Shown here in pieces: positions 31,601 through 43,614 of a stretch of 64,000 bases of DNA (within the stretch, counting starts at the first letter, position 1; every line of letters begins with the position of its first letter). Origin of the DNA: Callorhinus ursinus (Eukaryota > Chordata > Mammalia > Carnivora > Otariidae). The notes below the pieces were generated by a model, which was not told the DNA's origin, searched no databases, and worked only from the letters and a program-made list of their open reading frames with translations. The stretch covers positions 15,882,419-15,946,418 of the forward strand of contig NW_020313005.1 in NCBI RefSeq assembly GCF_003265705.1, given 5' to 3'. A program made the position numbers and the translations under genes.

Positions 31601-33370
31601 AGGATCTGATTTCTCCCTCATGTGCCCTGTCTAGCCTGCTGTTCTGCTGCTTCACCACGCCCTTCCCTTGTCACTGTCTGCACTCCGCCTCCCCTACATA
31701 AACTCTTTCTCACCCTGGTGAAGTCTACTCACCACTCAAGGCAAAGGCAAAAAGTCCTGCCCTCTTCTCTGGGAAGGCCCCCAGGTCCCAGCGGGAAGAA
31801 GTAATGACCCTCTGCAGTTCATGCACAAACACGGCCTTGGTGGTACAATCTGTCAGGCTAATTGTACAGGTGTCTGTCTTCCCTGCCAGACCGTGAATGA
31901 TCTTGGGGCTCTGGTTTGTCCTCCTTTGCAATGACGACCTGCATGAGCACACGCACCCCAGATGCTTGTGGAATGGGATGAAGTGGGTGGGCGGATCGAT
32001 AGCCAGTTCCTCCGAGACCTGATACCCAGTGCCCACTGGACACCAGGAGCTACAGTGCCTTTGGGCAGACAAACTAGCCGAAGTGCTCCTCCTCTCGGCT
32101 GGTGTGGTCCTTCAGAAGAATACATGGCTCAAGGAGCCACAAATGGCTGGATTTTGGCCCCCTTGGCTGGGGGCCTTTCAGCCATGCATACACTGCAGAC
32201 TTAAGGAAGTGGTGGACCTCAGGCTGTCTATCATGATGGAATCCTCCCATTAGCTCTCATGGGGTCCAGTAGGAGTGAGCGTGCACATGTGTGCCCACCG
32301 TGACTGGTGCTGATGTGCAAGCCCATGTGGCAAGGTGGGCAGTGGGGGCCCGTACATGTGTGGACTGACACCGAGAGCATCTGCCACAGGCTGTGTGGAT
32401 TGCTGTCAACATGTGAATTCCTGTACTGTCACACTAGCATGTGTGCACGTACATGGTCATCTCACCATAGACTCTACATCAAGGGACCTGAGGGCATTCT
32501 AGAACCCTCGAGAATGCAGTCTGCTCTCTGCCCTGCTTCCTTTATGGAGGGGAGGGAGAGAAGGACACGTTGGAATGCTTTCCCTGGGAGCTGCAGTGAC
32601 CTCTCTTTGCAGGCAGGGTTTCTGAGGCAGGGCACTCAGAGAGCTCCCTCTTGTCTTCCTCTTTATGGGCTGGAAGAGTGAGCTTGCACGAGGAGGAATA
32701 TATCTCTCAGCCCTGCCCTGCCAGCCCAGGCACAAGCTGGCCCCAGATGGCTGGACCACTGCTGGATTGGGGAGCAGTGTCTCAGGGCCAAAGGTGGTAG
32801 GTGAGCAGTAGGATGGGCTGGAATGAGTCCTAACAGAAGCCCAGTTAGCAGCTCATTTCTTATTCCCTGTTGACAGAGCAAAGAAAGGCCTTCCTGATAA
32901 GATGTCAACATTTTAGAGGTGAGGGTGGCTGGGCAAAGAGAAAAAATGCAGGGGTCAGGGCCAGTCCCCAGGACAGGGGCCCAGGATTGTGCCCGTGGCC
33001 ACGGGTTCAGGTCGGCGGTGTGGAAACATCCAGGGACCTTTCTGGCTTCATGCACACTTGCTTATATGCCTGTACATAGACATACCAGAATAAGATGTTC
33101 TGTGTCACAGTGTGTCCCCACTGTGCACCTGCAGAGCCCACCTAGGCATTCATCTCTGCACTTCCAGAGGGGGCGGTTCCCACCTCTTGGCTCAAGCTGA
33201 AATTCACATAGGCACACACAGCATTCACGGCCCACAAATTCCTCCACATTTGAAAAAGACAAGGGGGAGAAAGGGGCGAAGAGACAAGAGGAGATAAAAA
33301 TAGCTGAAAATAAGCTCTTCAGATCAGAAAGCTCCCTTTTTTAGTGAGTCACCAGTCTTCCAGCCTGAGT

Positions 33371-33410
<40 letters not shown>

Positions 33411-34714
33411 CAAAAAACATAAACACCTAATCACACTGCCAAGTCATGCACATACCTTCATGCAGATGTCCTCGGTCTCATACACTCTCCTGCTCTGTCC
33501 TCCCTGGTAAAATATCCCCCAAAGGGGTGATTCTGTGGGCCTCTGGGGAATGCTCTCATCTGGAGCTTGGAAGGCATGATCCACTCCCCCAGTCCCCTGC
33601 AAACACATATTCACAGCCACCTCCTCTCCTAGCTTCTTCTGACTTAGTATTTCCTGGTCGCCGCCTGTAATGGGGCTCCTGCAGGAAGAGGTGGTCTTGC
33701 TGTCCTACTAAGGTTTACACTGCTTTCTTCAGGAGGCTCTGATACAGGGGGGCCAGACAGCTCTCTGCACAGGATCTCCGGAGCTGGCCCCCGTGCTGGG
33801 GAGAGAGGAGACAGCTCCGGATGCCGTGCAAGATTTATGAATGTGTTTCGTTAATTGCATTAGTGTCTGTGGGAGCATGATGTGTGCTTGGGCCTTAAAC
33901 AGGCAAGTCCAACAGAGGAACTGGAGAGGAGACAGGACTGAAGCAGTGTTTACAGCATCCAACGATCCTGGGGCCACCGTGGTCCCCTCCCTCCCCACCC
34001 TCTTGCTGACACCAGGGCTTTCTCTCCAGTGCCCCTGCCTGCATGCATGTTCCGCAGACCCAGCCCTTCCCCCTCAGCCTCCTCTAGTCTAGAGACGGTG
34101 GCCAGCCAGTCTTGAGAACCCACTTTTTGCTCACTTTCTTTCTCTCCCCCCTCCCACCTCTTCTTTCTCCCTCCTTTCCTCTTTTCCTTTTTCTTTCTTT
34201 TCCCCTTTACCTCCTTCCCTCCATCCTCTGTCCACCCTGTCTGTAAAGCCCAAAGCTGCTCCATTCTAGGCATTTACATCACACAGGCTCGAAAGGTCCC
34301 TAGCTGTCCCCCACCTGCCTGTGCCCGGAAGCATGATCCACTGACTGAGTCTCTGGGGCCCCTACTCCCCAGGACTTAGCTGGGCACCATGTCCCTGAGC
34401 CTTTTCAGAAAATGGGGGAAGTGGCAGCATGCGAGGTGAATGGGGACAGCTAGAGAGGATTTACCTAAAAATTCAAAGCCAGTCTGACCAAGTGGCTGCT
34501 GGGTGGTGGACCCAGGAATGCCATGTGTCTGTGATTATATATAATGAACTCTTTAGGAGAAGGTGGATATTAGGCAACCATGCCCATCTCACTTGGGGTG
34601 CCCTCCTTTGTGGGCAACTCTGGGACTTTGTTTCCTCTTCCTCAGCCTTTTGCGTCCTGGGTGGGCTGGGTCCTCGGCCTTGGCTGTGGCTGGGGGTGTG
34701 GGGGGGCTGCCTGA
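31601..34714. other. Unique GC-moderate DNA, no gene seen
   Basis: No exon or young transposon recognised. Includes a (CA)n tract at 33371-33409, a C/T-rich stretch at 34135-34220 and a homeodomain-motif-rich patch near 33822-33885. Confidence 0.45.
33371..33409. repeat. (CA)n microsatellite
   Basis: About 19 uninterrupted CA units. Confidence 0.95.
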
Positions 34715-34719
34715 GGTGG

Positions 34720-34860
34720 AATCCTCCCCTACTTTCTGACTCTGGTGAGTTCATGTCTCTGGGCCTTCATTTCTTTGATTATCAAAGGGAACAATACTAA
34801 TAATACCTACATCCTAAGGTCCTTTATGTCAGTGGTGCTTAAAACAGTGAAAACAGGCAT
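34720..34860 (+). repeat. MIR SINE relic
   Basis: TTCATTTCTTTGATTATCAA, GGGAACAATACTAATAATAC, CTACATCCTAAGGTCCTTTA: MIR 3' half. Confidence 0.65.
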
Positions 34861-35146
34861 GTGGTATGGTTTCCTAAACGTTAGGTATTAGTACCTGACC
34901 CTGGTCAGCTGGCTTAGCCTTTCTATGCCTCAAAAACACAGGGATGAGAAAGCCTGTCCCTTCTCTAGGGGACTTTCTGGGGCACCAGAGAAGACCAGAG
35001 TCAAGAGGCAGCTCCTGAGGCGGTACCCTCCCTCCTTCTGTCTCCCCGTTTTGGGGGCACTTGTGTCCCACCCCACATTCTGGTCCCGCCTGCCTGTGAG
35101 CCCTCAGCGCAGGCCCAGCCCTGAGCGGGCATGGGCTGAGAGGAGG

Positions 35147-35178
35147 CTATTTTTAGGACTAGACAGAGGCAACAGCTG
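35147..35178. promoter_or_regulatory. MEF2 site and E-box pair
   Basis: CTATTTTTAG at 35147-35156 is a perfect MEF2 consensus and CAGCTG at 35173-35178 is a myogenic-type E-box, 16 bp apart, in SINE-free DNA. Combined MEF2/E-box sites mark many muscle and neural enhancers; function here is inference. Confidence 0.4.
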
Positions 35179-35189
35179 TATAACCACCT

Positions 35190-36075
35190 CTCAGAGCACG
35201 TCTCTCCGAAGGAGGGTCTAGCCTACGAGGACGAGCCTGAGGAAGGGGAGGAAAGCTGGCCCAGCGGGGCCCTGAGAACCCCATCCTCTCTTCCGTCCTC
35301 AGAAAGCCACCCTCTCCAGGGTGAGCTCTCTCCCCTTGCCTCCCCCCAACTTAATCCCCAGTGGGCTTAGCAGCTGAGCTGCAAAGTAGGACAAGGAATG
35401 ACGATCAAACAGAAGATCAAGAGGCTGAGGAACTGCGGCCTGTGTCCTGAGGCCAGGGTCTACCCTGATCCTTGCCAGATTTAGAATTCTTCTCTTTTTA
35501 CAATGGAGAACTCAGACTCCTGAGGTCCAGGGTCTGGGACAAGCCTCTGCTTGCTGGAGCTCTCCCCTTCTGACTGGAGGAGTAAGCTTCCCGGAAGGTT
35601 CTGGGGCAGTTGTGGAATGCAACACAAACTGCATCAGGAGATCTAAATTTGGGCTTTGGGTCGACTGCCTCGACTTCCCCAAGGTGATCAGCCTTTAACA
35701 GTGGAGGAGAAAGGTCCAGAAACTCAACACTGAATTATAAAATAATTCTTGCACTTCTTACCTCAGGCTTCCCTGTTATAATTCTTGTCATCGTCGGAGA
35801 CAAAGCAGCATTGGATATGGGAAGAGAAGTACTGTACAGATTAATAAATTAATCAAATTTGTATTTGCTCCAGGCCCTGACCCAGGCTGATATCTCAGAT
35901 AGGTGAACAAAGAGATAATAACCTTACCCTTGGGGAACTTATATTCTAGAGCTTAGAAGCTCTTTTGTACTGCAAAATATATAGTCCAACCCTTTTACGT
36001 CTGTGAATGCTGCCTAGCATTCACCTAGCAACTGATTGCTAAGATCTGATTTCTCTGGAGCCCGGATTCCTGATG
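35190..36075. other. Unique DNA with a small L2 relic
   Basis: An antisense L2-like piece (GGTGAACAAAGAGATAATAA, CTTGGGGAACTTATATTCTA) lies at about 35905-35960. Nothing else is recognised. Confidence 0.45.
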
Positions 36076-36079
36076 CTTT

Positions 36080-36265
36080 AAAACAATGATTCTCAACCTT
36101 GTCCATATCATGCATCTCTTTATAAATCGATTAAAGCTGTGAACTTCTCTCCAGAAAAATATCTAGAGCACAGACACTCAAAAATCTGCCTACAATCTGA
36201 AGGGCTTATGAGCCCAGGAAGCCGGTGCACTGACCTTGGGCTTACAGTCCCTGTTTTAAGAGTGG
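36080..36265 (+). mobile_element. hAT-type DNA transposon relic
   Basis: AATGATTCTCAACCTTGTCC, CTTCTCTCCAGAAAAATATC, GAAGGGCTTATGAGCCCAGG and CCTTGGGCTTACAGTCCCTG resemble the MER58/Charlie group of non-autonomous hAT elements. Family name uncertain. Confidence 0.5.
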
Positions 36266-36479
36266 CAGGCAGCTGTGTGGCCCGCACTGAGGGATACACC
36301 ACTGCATTTCGCAGAGGGAGCTATGTAGCTGAATTGTAATCACAGTGTCCTACCAGTGTGGATGAGCGGAAGCTGGCTGCTCAGCTCAGACTGTCTAACT
36401 TTCTGAAAAATTTCTAAATTCTACCAAACTATAGAAATATCCATTTGCAAAAATCCTAAATGATAATCTTGGTGTGGCT

Positions 36480-36612
36480 GCCAATGAACTCGGTGACCTT
36501 GGCCAAGTCTCTTCTTTCCTTTGGGGCATCTTTGGTCTTGTTTGTGAAGTGACAAAGGGCTGGGACACTAAAGCAGAGCTGAGGTTCCTTCCAGCTCTGA
36601 CGTGCCCTGAAT
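36480..36612 (+). repeat. MIR SINE relic
   Basis: CTCGGTGACCTTGGCCAAGT, CTCTTCTTTCCTTTGGGGCA, GAGGTTCCTTCCAGCTCTGA: MIR order. Confidence 0.65.
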
Positions 36613-36866
36613 CTTTGTCATGGTGCCACACAGGTGTGTCCTTTACTGAGGGGAAAAGGGAGGAAGAGTCTCCAGGTGTGGCAGCCCTCAAAGGGGCCTG
36701 ACCTGAGCCCTGGCGAGGAAAACTCCAGCTGCCGGTCTAAGCTGTGCTCTTGGTCCTTCCCGGAGCTCAGGACCTCCTCCTCCCGCATCACTCTGCTTCT
36801 CCCTGCAGCTGACTGCTGGGACCAGGGCTGCAGTAGCTGCTCCTGGGATTTAGAATTTAGTCGCAC

Positions 36867-36895
36867 CCCGCCCCCCCACCCCCAGCCCGGCCCCG
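36867..36895 (-). repeat. C-rich tract, minus-strand G-quadruplex motif
   Basis: C-runs of 4, 7, 5, 3 and 4 separated by one or two bases; the minus strand satisfies a G3+ quadruplex pattern. Confidence 0.6.
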
Positions 36896-37168
36896 TTCAT
36901 GGTGAACGAAGCTGAGGTTGCCTGCTCTGGCAGAGGTTACAGCCTAATGAATCACAGCTCCGTGGGGGACGGCTCAGCACAACTCAAACACCCAGCGATG
37001 GAGGGGAAGTGGGCTTCTCTGTGGTACCACCGGGGGGCTCCCTGGTAGCTGCCCCCCTCATGTGATCTCGCAAGGGCTCTCAGCTCCTTGGAACTTTTTA
37101 CAGATATCAGAGGAGGCCCCACACAGAGGAGGCCCCTCCCCTCCCATTCTCTGGTTGGGGCACCTGCT

Positions 37169-37190
37169 GGGGGGGGGTGGGGTGGGTGGG
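37169..37190 (+). repeat. G-quadruplex motif
   Basis: G-runs of 9, 4, 3 and 3 separated by single T residues, the tightest possible loop arrangement. Confidence 0.7.
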
Positions 37191-37589
37191 TAGAGTCGGT
37201 AGAGAAGGATAGCATGTCTGCTCCAGGATGTGATGGGCTGCCGGTCTTTGCTGCCCCCGGGCGTGGAACTGGGCAGTTCCTAGTGTCACCCATGGCCTTT
37301 AAGCTTCTGACGCAGCCATGGCTTCCACACAAATCAGGGGGCTCTGGGTCTGACTCTGAGACTGGACACTTCAGGCACCAAGTGATAACATCTGCTGACT
37401 CCAAGTCCCTCCTTTGAAATCCATGCCGCCTTTTGCTTCTTCTCTCCCAGGGCCTCCTCAGCACCTTCAGGCCAGAATTTAAATATTATTAGCTATAACT
37501 GACCTGCTCAGACCCTCTGTGGGTCTGAGAGGGGAGAGCAGGGGGGCCTGAGGTGGGGTGAGGCAGCACAAGCTTCATGGGGCAGTTGG

Positions 37590-37653
37590 GGGCTCAGGAA
37601 TGCTCACTTTTCTGTCTGGGGGGGGGGGCTCAGGAATGCTCACTTTTTTGTCC
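37590..37653 (+). repeat. 36-bp tandem repeat, two copies
   Basis: GGGCTCAGGAATGCTCACTT followed by TTCTGTCT or TTTTGTCC, spaced 36 bp apart with a G-run between. Confidence 0.85.
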
Positions 37654-38369
37654 CGGGCAGGAAGACCCTCTAGGAATGCCTTGGAAAGGAGAACAGAGAA
37701 GCCCTTGACTCAGCTCCAGGAAATGCTCCTCTCCAGTTGGTGCTGGTTTTCTACACACACTTACTCACCCATGCCTATACACTGGGACACATTTGCACGC
37801 CCAGTACACCAGGCTTGTGCTCACAGACACGTTGTGAACCTGTCTGTATAATGTTTTTCTTAGCAGAAAAATATATGCAGACCCTGCTCACATCTCCACA
37901 TAAACACATCCTTCTCTTCTTTTTATTTCCTGTACATGCATTTGCCATCAGTGTATATGCTAATATATAAAACTATGAATTATCTCAATCTTGTGCATAT
38001 ACCCTTTCTTAACTCAGCCTTTGAAACAAGCAGGGTGTGCACATACCTGGAGACAGCGCTGTGTGTCCACATGCACACACATCGTGCTCCTCTGTCAGAG
38101 GCCCACATGCCAGGTGACAATTTGCTCCAATGCACAATTACTTCATTCTCCTTCCTTCACCCCTTTGTTGAGCAGCTATCTCATAGGTGGAAACTTCTTC
38201 CTCTAGCCGTGTCTCTTCCTATGTGAAGCAGAGTCATGGCGACGGCCGGGGGGGGGGGGTGTGTTACGAGAGTAGGAGTCTAGGAGCCTGGGTTCTTAAT
38301 AAGTTATTTTGCTCATTTATCTTTATATAACCTCATGCACCTTGTGAGGGAGGCCTTCAATAGATAGAT

Positions 38370-38472
38370 ACTCACATCCAGCCTCAGTTTCCTCATCCAT
38401 AAAATGGATTAAAATACCATCTGCTTTATTTCCACGATGATGATGTTATGGGCATCAAACCTGATACATAAG
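38370..38472 (+). repeat. MIR SINE relic
   Basis: CAGCCTCAGTTTCCTCATCC, ATAAAATGGATTAAAATACC: MIR core. Confidence 0.75.
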
Positions 38473-39480
38473 AAAGCAGCCGGAAAATGTAAGGTGCATG
38501 ATACTGTGGGCTATTAGGGCAATTTGTTTCACGAGTGAGTCCAAGAACTGGCAAAGGGAAGGGCAGCATTTTCCTGGTGTGAGCTGGTCCTAGTGCTGGT
38601 CTTGCCAAAGGCTCCTAGTCCAGGGCTGAAGGAATCAAAGTAGAAATTTTACTCCTGGTCCTGCCTTTCTTCCTTCTTCACCCCCATTCTCACTTTTGTC
38701 TGTCCTGGACACATCACGGTCACAGAGCCAAGGATCCCTGGCACTGAGCCAAGCATCTGCCCTGGGCACGAGGGCACATGTGGGCCTGGCTCCCAGGCTT
38801 ACACCTGGGAAAGCTTCTCTCCGCTCCTGGGCCCTGGGGCCATGCCAACCAGCTGTGTTCAGCCCCCGTGGTGCGGTGAACTTCACAGACCAGGCCGGGG
38901 CTGATTCTTTTATCTGTGCTTCCCAGATAGGTATGTGGCAACCCCCAAATAGCACCTTGACATCTAAGATGGGCACAGGAAGGCCAATTTTTGCCTAGCC
39001 CAGAGTGAGTCCTCAATGCTCCAAGCCACAGCGCCTGGCATGGGCTAGGGCAGCCCCGGAAGAGGGGAGGCAGGACATTGAGGCCAATACCAGCTTTACA
39101 AAGAGGCCAGCAGCTGTTACAGAGCTGGCTTATGTCCAGTAGGAGCATGTGAGAGGTGAAGGGACCATTCTGCCAGACGGCTGTCTAGATTTGGGGCTTA
39201 GAATAGTCTCAGATTCCGCTCGCAGCTTTTATTTCTTTAGCTCAGCACTAACAAACTTGGGGTAGTACTTATCTCCTTCAGTTACTCCTCCATGGAGCAG
39301 TATCCAGAGAATAGATCCCAGTGGACACCTGGTACTTTGCAGAGCACATAAGCATTTCTGGACCTGCTTGGTGGGAGAAGGGGGTGGAGGCTGGGTTACT
39401 GGGAAACTGGGCTCCTATCAGCTGGCTAAGGGGCCTTGGAAGCTCCGAGCTCCCATAAGTGAACATGGGAATGAACATGG
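38473..39480. other. Unique DNA, no gene seen
   Basis: No repeat or exon recognised; open frames on both strands (38635-39148) lack motifs. Confidence 0.45.
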
Positions 39481-39589
39481 ATGCGGTGGAAGAGGGCCTC
39501 AGGTAAGTCTTTCCCTTGCGCAGGCCCCGCTTTCTGCAAGGGGTGACTGCATGACCCTCCTCCCCTCTCCTGCTCTGCAGCAGCACCAG

Positions 39590-39760
39590 GTTTCCAGAGG
39601 CTGGCCCGGAAGCCCGGCCGGGAGGGGGCTGGGCCGACAGGGACCCAAGGCAGAGCCGGTCTGGGGGCGGAGCCTATAAACCCTGCAAAGCTCCCGCCTG
39701 GCTCCACCCCTTCCCTGCCTGGAGCTCAAAGGGATGACATCACCGAGACTGAGGGCTCCA
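39590..39760 (+). promoter_or_regulatory. Promoter-like cluster: GC box, TATA box, CRE-like site
   Basis: GGGGGCGG at 39663-39670 is followed directly by CCTATAAACC (TATAAA at 39675-39680) and then TGACATCA at 39735-39742, one base from a CRE. The surrounding 39590-39670 is CpG-enriched relative to its neighbours. A start near 39705-39712 would be expected. No long open frame or clear splice donor follows, so a non-coding transcript or enhancer RNA is as likely as a gene. Confidence 0.4.
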
Positions 39761-41640
39761 GCCTAGATGGGCTTGGAGAGCGGGGAAGCCGGCACCTGCA
39801 GGGCTGAAGGACTTCCCGGCTTTGCCAGGCTGTGGTTCTCTGCAGTGTCCTGAATCTCACTCAGCTTTAGGGGTCTCTGCTTTGGGGTCTTGGAAATGGT
39901 ACCTGGCTATTCAGACTTCTATGTCTGGGACTCTGGTTCTTGCACCGGAGACCAATCCCTCGGGCAGCCCGCCCAAACTCCCCTCCCCCCACCCTGCCAA
40001 ATGCGCCTTTTCCTTGCCAGCACAGCTGCGCTCCATTATTCTGAGGCTCCACGGAGAAAGATTAGATCCCTAGTTCTGACCAGGCAATAGTCAGCCCACA
40101 GCAAACCCTATGTCCCCATCCCTGTGGGTCTGTGTCCCCTCCCCCACCCAAAACCCTACTGGGTGCTTGTGTCGCCTGCTTGCAGAGCATATGCTTGGCT
40201 GGTGGCTTGGTGTCTGCTGTTTATCCGTCTCTTCCTACTTAACTTCTGTTTCTGCTTGGCCCATCTGGCTCCCGTGGTACCTGTCTTTCACTTGAGTGAG
40301 TTGTGCCTCCACGCCAACGCTGTGCTCCACACCCAGCTCCCCTCCCTCTACCGCTTCCCTCCCAGGGCACAGCTCTCCTTCACTCAGGGGCCACTGGCAG
40401 GAGCCCTTGACCTGGGGTGTCGGAGAAGTGCGGGACTCCGGGCTGTGGGAGTGACCCGGGCACAGCTGGGGAGCCTGCCGTCGGGGTCACTGCCTTGTTC
40501 TGGGGACACCACTGGAAAGGGCCATTGAGGCGGGTGCTGGAGGACAGCATGGGAGTGGCCTTTGGACTGGGAAGATGGCTAGGTCCCGGTGAAAACCTCC
40601 CTCTCCCCGGCTCCTTCTAAGCTTCCTTCCTACCAGACAGCATTCTTGGGGTGGGGGTGGGGTCTCCCAAGTCAGCGCCTTGTAGATACTGCTCTCTGTC
40701 GGCAGCCCCCCGTTGGAAAGTGACTTGTGAGCATTGGTGGGAGAGAATGAAGCCAGGGAAACCCCAAGGTTCTTCTGACCCCAGGGTTCTTTAGGCTCCT
40801 TCCTGCAGAGAAGGGGCTGAGGCAGTCTGGTGGCTTGGGCACAAGAAAAACATGGTGGCAGCGGGAAGCTGCAGGATGATCACAGTGGGTACCCAGAGGA
40901 GAAGGAATGGCCCTGCCCCCACCGCTTGGCCAGGAGTACCCTGCTGTGGATCAGTCCCACCCCAGCATACTGCAGACTTTTGGCACTAAGCTCCATGCTG
41001 CCAGAGACGCTGCCCTACCTCCCCGCCCCTCCCACCAGCTTGCACACCCATGCACAGGCTAGTACACTGTGCTGTGGCTCACACTTACCCCTCCAATGCA
41101 GTCCGCTTCCTCCCCAGCGTGATGTGGCTGCTTATGGCTTCCTGGGATTCACAGGGGTTGGTGGAGCCTGGAGGAGGACAGAGGAGAAGCATTGGAGCCC
41201 TACAGTGGCAGGGCTGTTGTTCATCTGCCTCTCTGGACAGGCGTTGCTCCTCCGGGCTAAGGCTGGCTGCCAAGGAGGCTGCCCTGGGCCTGGAGTCAAC
41301 AAGGATCCACGTGCTTGAGGACCATCGGTTGCTGCTCCCTGGAAGCATCTGCTTCCCACGGAAACCCACAGGGCTTGGCTGCCAGGCCTCGCTGCGTGCC
41401 CACTCCTCTGGCTCTGTTCTCTGTCTCTGTTGTTCCATCTGCCTGCGCCACCAGCTCCTGGCTCCACTCTCTTGGCCTCTTTATTTCTCTCCCAGAACCT
41501 TCGTCCCGCTCCTCTTTTCTCCCTAGCCTTTCCCCCAGTCTCTATCCAACCACACTGGTGACACAGTCCCTGAGGTCTTCTTTCCCCTTTGTCTTTATCC
41601 ACCATTCCTCTCGCTTCTCTGCTATTTTCCCCTTATTCAT
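39761..41640. other. GC-rich unique DNA, no gene supported
   Basis: Several long frames (up to 162 codons at 40830-41318 plus, 157 at 41132-41605 minus) overlap each other on both strands, as expected of GC-rich non-coding DNA. None has a signal peptide, domain or codon pattern I can defend. Confidence 0.45.

Positions 41641-41642
<2 letters not shown>

Positions 41643-41672
<30 letters not shown>
41643..41672. repeat. (TC)n microsatellite
   Basis: About 15 TC units. Confidence 0.95.
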
Positions 41673-41674
<2 letters not shown>

Positions 41675-41847
41675 GCATATTCAGTGACTCCTTGAGACTC
41701 TACCTAGATGATTCTGTGTGCTAAAAGATCTGCTTCAGGAATACAACGTCTGAGGCTGTAACTCTAGGGCCCTGTCTCTGACCCGAGTCTGGATTAATTG
41801 CCTGGGAAATGTCGGTAAACCCACCTGCTCTTCCCCACAAGCACTCC

Positions 41848-41899
41848 ACACCATCACTGCCAGAGCAACTGCCACTGTAGCTTCTGTACTGGCCGCGAG
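41848..41899 (+). repeat. Dispersed 49-bp element, copy A
   Basis: Matches 47083-47134 at about 90% over 49 bp (shared block CCACTGTAGCTTCTGTACTG). Not a family I recognise. Confidence 0.7.
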
Positions 41900-43614
41900 C
41901 TCACTCGAGGCTCTTCTGGTTTGGGACTAGGCAGTTGCCAGGTGTGTAGAAGCCCGGCAGACAAGCCACAGTGCCTCAGTCGGGACACATGGAGGAGGGC
42001 ACAGAGTGTCTGGGGCAAGAGTCTCCCCTTCAAAGGATTTGACGAGTTCAGTCCTGGAAATAAACTTAGGATCTAAAGTGTCTGATCCTTTGGTGATTTT
42101 ACAATCCTTTTACATCCGCTCTATTACCCCCTTACAACTCTCATGGGAGGCTCATAAATGAAGAAACCATGGTGTTCAGACTGAAAGTCACTCCACCAGC
42201 GTGACCCAGCACTCGAGGAGCGGAGCTAGAAGCAGAATCTCCGCTTCAGGATTTTCAGCCCCTTGACTGTGGCAGGTGAACAAACAGAAAGAAGCTGAAA
42301 GAGGTGGAAAGCAGTAAAGGACCGGGGGGTGAGAAACTGAGCCCAGGGCCACCAGGGGCCAGGACGACAGAGAAGAGTAGAGGAGGGAGTAGGGCCAGTG
42401 CCGGTGACTTGTCCTCTCCCGGTGCTCGTTATATTTATGATGACCGCCGTCGGTGGGAGGGGGGATGGCAGCACTGTGTGCTCTTGTCCTCACATGTTAA
42501 TGAGTCACTCCCCCAGGCCCCACTGTTTCTCCTTCTCCTTTCTCTGCCCATTCATCATCGGGCCCCAAGATTCCTTCCCTGCTTTATTCTTCATGCTCTG
42601 GCCCACCTTCAGGTCACCTGTCTGTCTTTCCCCTATATCTTTGGGGTCCAGTCCTTCTCTCTGCCCCATGTCTCTTCCATATTTCCCATTTCTTTACCTC
42701 TCTTTACTTCCTGAACACCTCCTCATAAGCCTGCCTCCCTGGTATTTTTCTCTCACTGACAAAGTAGCCAAGTGCATTCTCAAGGTGGCTGGAAAGTGGC
42801 TCAGAAATGGGGTCCATGTAGGAATGGACTGGAGCTGGCCTGTCACATCTCTCCCCACAGCTCCTGACTCTGCTCCACACTCCCGGAGTGCTCCTCATGC
42901 AGCTGTCTCCTTTATAGCCATCCTGGGGGTTGTCAGCTCAGCCCCCACCAGAGGTAGATCGGTGGCAAGTTTGCTCTCCATCCAGAGACTCACCTGGAGG
43001 CCCCATTGTGGGACCCTTTAGCAGCTGTGACGTAGACAGACCTCCTCTTCTCCAGGGAAACCCCCCAACACCGTTTCTCCTGCCTATAAGAGCCAAAGGG
43101 AACAGTTTTGCCCCGAGACTCCTACCTTCTGTCTCCCTGGCTTGGCTTTTCTTCCATACCCAGGTATTTTCTTGTTTTCACAGGGGACTCCTGGGCCAAT
43201 GGCCTACTTTTTTCTTCATGTTTCTTTTTTTATTTCTGTCCAGAAACAACAACAACAACAACAACAACAAAATCCAAACTAACAAACCCTTCAAAACCCA
43301 CTCTGTGTTTTAAACAGTCCCACCAAAGAAATTGCACAGGTCTGATCCTTAGACCAGCAAGTGGGGAGTGGGCACCAGCATAGCCCTTGACTCTCTTTCA
43401 TCTATTCTCACTCCTTTGCTGAGCCCTGTCTCTTGTGTTTGAGTTCTGGGTTCTCATGTAGTACAAGGTTATGGAGTGAGAGCTTGGCGCTGTGACGTCT
43501 TACGAGAGTGGGGATCCAAGGGGAGGAGCAGTTTCTCCCACTGATTTCATGGAGAAGACCATGAGGGAGCATCTCGGGCCAAAAGAGCTCAGTCAAGTTC
43601 AAGGGCAGATCAGC
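41900..43614. other. Unique DNA, no gene seen
   Basis: The 207-codon plus frame at 42398-43021 is the longest in the window, but it has no domain, starts in no promoter context and its complement is also open. A possible antisense MIR remnant lies at about 42130-42240. An (AAC)n tract is at 43245-43271. Confidence 0.45.
43245..43271. repeat. (AAC)n microsatellite
   Basis: About nine AAC units. Confidence 0.95.

Larger units (their letters stand above)
36896..38270. other. GC-rich unique DNA, no gene seen
   Basis: No exon is supported; the 170-codon minus frame at 36952-37464 overlaps an equally open plus frame and has no domain. Contains the plus-strand G-quadruplex motif at 37169-37190 and a 36-bp tandem repeat at 37590-37653. 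Confidence 0.45.

Noticed and set aside
40830..41605. Overlapping 162-, 158- and 157-codon frames on both strands
   Set aside because: Mutually overlapping frames on both strands in GC-rich DNA; none has a signal, motif or family match.
42398..43021. 207-codon plus frame, the longest in the window
   Set aside because: No recognisable domain, its complement is also open in parts, there is no promoter or splice context, and the composition matches its non-coding surroundings.
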